Below are positions 62,528 to 64,000 of a stretch of DNA of 64,000 nt, one piece after another; the stretch's first letter is position 1, and each line of letters opens with the position of its first letter. This stretch comes from JAJFUV01 sp964384215 (GTDB lineage Bacteria; Acidobacteriota; Terriglobia; Bryobacterales; Bryobacteraceae), in contig CAYLLB010000002.1 in NCBI GenBank assembly GCA_964384215.1, positions 124,001-188,000 of the forward strand, given 5' to 3'. The notes below the pieces were generated by a model that was not told the DNA's origin, did not search any database, and worked only from the letters and a program-made list of their open reading frames with translations. The position numbers were made by a program, and so were the translations under genes.

Positions 62528-63682
62528 ATGTACCTTAGACTCAGTAAGTTGGCGATGTTCGCGGCGCCTTTCGTGCTGCTCGCGGGCGGTGCCCTGGCGC
62601 AGACGACATCCTTTGAAGGCGAAGTCAAGGGCGAAGATGGCCAGCCCCTCAAGGGTGCCCTCATTAAAATCGAACGCACCGACATCAAGGGTAATTACAA
62701 AGTCAAGACCGACAAGAAAGGCCGTTATTTCCATGCCGGCCTTCCCATTGGCACCTATAACGTCACCTGCGAAGTGAACGGTAAGGACGTTGACAGGGTC
62801 CAGGGTGTTCGCTCCCGCTTGGGCGATCCCACGCCGATCAATTTCGACCTGCAGGAACTGAAGAAGAAGCAGCAAGCCTTGCAGGCAGCCGCTGAGGCGG
62901 GGACACTAACAGCCGAACAGGCGCGCCAGATGTCGCCCGAGCAGAAGGCGGCTATGGAGAAGGCGATGAAAGACCGTCAGCAGGCGATGGCAAAGAATAA
63001 GGCCCTAAATGACGCCTTCAACCAGGGCATGGATGCGTTGAAGGCCAAGCAGTGCGATCAGGCCACCCAGGCGCTCATCAAAGCATCCGAACTCGATCCG
63101 AAACAGGTCGCGGTTTGGGGCAACCTGGCGGAAGCCTATGTCTGCCTGGCCGGCCAGAAGACCGGCGCCGAGAGTGAAGCGGCCATGACCAAGGGCCTGG
63201 AAGCTTATCAGAAGACGCTGGAAATCAAGGACGACGCCGCCACTCGCAACAACTACGCGCTGGCGCTGGCTCGCGCCAAGAAGTTCCCCGAGGCGCAAGC
63301 CGAACTGCAGAAAGCCGCCACCCTCGATCCGCCCAACGCCGGGCGTTATTACTACAACCTGGGTGCGGTGTTGACCAACATCAACCAACTCGAACCCGCC
63401 GGCGAGGCGTTCCGGAAGGCGATCGAAGCCGATCCGAAGTACGCCCCCGCGCAGTATCAGCTGGGCCTGTATCTGGTCTCCAAAGCCCAGATGTCGGCCG
63501 ATGGCAAACTGACGCCGCCGCCGGGAACCAAGGAAGCATTCCAGAAATACCTGGAGCTCGAGCCGACTGGACCGTTCGCGGAACAAGCCAAGGCCATGCT
63601 GACCAGCCTTGACTCCACTATTCAGACGCAGTACGCGAATCCGAACGCGCCGCCCAGCAAGAAAGGCTCCAAGAAAAAGTAA
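62528..63682 (+). CDS. Secreted carboxypeptidase-regulatory/TPR protein
   Basis: A 384-residue protein. Signal peptide (about 1-24), a carboxypeptidase-regulatory-like domain (about 27-110, FEGEVKGEDGQPLKGAL), a charged, Gln/Lys-rich helix (about 115-165), then about four TPR repeats (ALKAKQCDQATQALIKASELDP and on). The C-terminus is Lys/Ser-rich. It may be a periplasmic scaffold. ATG 62528 follows GGAGG at 8 bases. A terminator lies right after the stop. Confidence 0.8.
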   Translation: MYLRLSKLAMFAAPFVLLAGGALAQTTSFEGEVKGEDGQPLKGALIKIERTDIKGNYKVKTDKKGRYFHAGLPIGTYNVTCEVNGKDVDRVQGVRSRLGDPTPINFDLQELKKKQQALQAAAEAGTLTAEQARQMSPEQKAAMEKAMKDRQQAMAKNKALNDAFNQGMDALKAKQCDQATQALIKASELDPKQVAVWGNLAEAYVCLAGQKTGAESEAAMTKGLEAYQKTLEIKDDAATRNNYALALARAKKFPEAQAELQKAATLDPPNAGRYYYNLGAVLTNINQLEPAGEAFRKAIEADPKYAPAQYQLGLYLVSKAQMSADGKLTPPPGTKEAFQKYLELEPTGPFAEQAKAMLTSLDSTIQTQYANPNAPPSKKGSKKK

Positions 63683-63699
63683 GCACTTCCACCGTTGAC

Positions 63700-63727
63700 G
63701 GGGCGCCTTGTTCAGGCGCCCCTTTTC
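63700..63727 (+). terminator. Rho-independent terminator after the TPR gene
   Basis: GGGGCGCC, seven bases, GGCGCCCC, then TTTTC. An 8-bp perfect stem 18 bases after the stop codon. Confidence 0.85.
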
Positions 63728-63728
63728 T

Positions 63729-64000
63729 ATGTTTCGTGCTCTCGTTTACATCCTCATCAGCCTGCTCTTGCTGACTTTCATCCGCAGCGTGATCGGTCTC
63801 ATCATGAAGGCCATGGGCGAGCTGATGCGGACCTCCGCGCCACCCTCCCCCGGACCCCAGCCCAAGGCCGCGCCGCAAGGCGGCGAACTGAAGCTCGATC
63901 CCGTTTGCGGCACCTACATTCCGGAAGCCACCGCCATCACGTTGAAAGTCCGCGGCGAAACGGTCTATTTCTGTTCTGCTGCGTGCCGCGACAAGTACAA
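63729..64000 (+). CDS. YHS-domain protein, cut by the window end
   Basis: Starts at ATG 63729 and runs off the end after about 90 residues. It has one N-terminal transmembrane helix (about residues 5-25), a Pro-rich linker and then a YHS-type domain: LKLDPVCGTYI, then VYFCSAACRDKY, the Cys pattern of YHS metal-binding domains found in copper ATPases and metal-sensing proteins. The frame is partial, so a longer domain layout is possible. Confidence 0.75.
   Translation, partial: MFRALVYILISLLLLTFIRSVIGLIMKAMGELMRTSAPPSPGPQPKAAPQGGELKLDPVCGTYIPEATAITLKVRGETVYFCSAACRDKY

Overview
The window reads as chromosomal DNA of a GC-rich, Gram-negative bacterium, most likely an Acidobacteriota member of the Solibacter/Bryobacter type. 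This is inferred from gene content, not from a marker-gene search. The signs are two giant Oar-like TonB-dependent receptors with an N-terminal carboxypeptidase-regulatory domain, many Tat-exported carbohydrate-type enzymes (eight N-termini with an RR motif), LPS export genes, a CIRCE-controlled groESL operon, and tight ATGA-type overlaps. I see no tRNA, rRNA, CRISPR array, insertion sequence or prophage. Genes fill almost all of the sequence.

Layout. Positions 1-9.3 kb hold a clipped secreted protein, a family 2 glycosyltransferase, a two-domain alpha/beta hydrolase, a TIM-barrel isomerase, an AI-2E-type transporter, ruvX-mltG and secreted proteins of unknown function. From 9.4 to 14.5 kb come two small proteins, purE, metK-ahcY (the S-adenosylmethionine cycle) and tig. 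Next are a GH89-like exported glycosidase, a CPBP membrane protease and groES-groEL. The groES promoter has CIRCE between its -35 and -10. From 20.1 to 24 kb are a ThuA-domain protein, a fused LptC/LptA-type protein, lptB and a cysteine-rich ferredoxin-like membrane protein. After a 5'-nucleotidase-like protein and KDPG aldolase, positions 27.1-35.4 kb form one long cell-envelope and housekeeping run: Trm112-like, GT9, msbA-like, yicC, gmk, rpoZ, coaBC, type 4 uracil-DNA glycosylase, tmk and holB, most overlapping by 4-8 bases.

The most unusual stretch is 35.4-41.3 kb. It holds a single-polypeptide fusion of the two type VI sheath subunits (TssB-TssC) with no other secretion gene nearby. Facing it is a two-gene module: an RtcR-like activator with an N-terminal CARF-like sensor and a sigma-54 AAA+ domain, followed by an ARPP-1 family gene. 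A well-formed -24/-12 promoter and candidate activator sites lie between the two. This suggests a ligand- or RNA-damage-sensing regulator driving an ARPP-1 effector in place of the usual rtcBA.

The rest (41.4-64 kb) contains a Gfo/Idh/MocA oxidoreductase, a decayed enolase-superfamily pseudogene, a GDSL hydrolase, a three-gene TPR/secreted-protein operon, uvrA, mutY, a TolB-like propeller protein and arsR-arsM with its promoter/operator. It ends with the two tandem Oar-like receptors (each with a terminator and a conserved promoter), an NlpC/P60 peptidase translationally coupled to a dipeptide epimerase, a TPR protein, and a YHS-domain gene cut by the window end.
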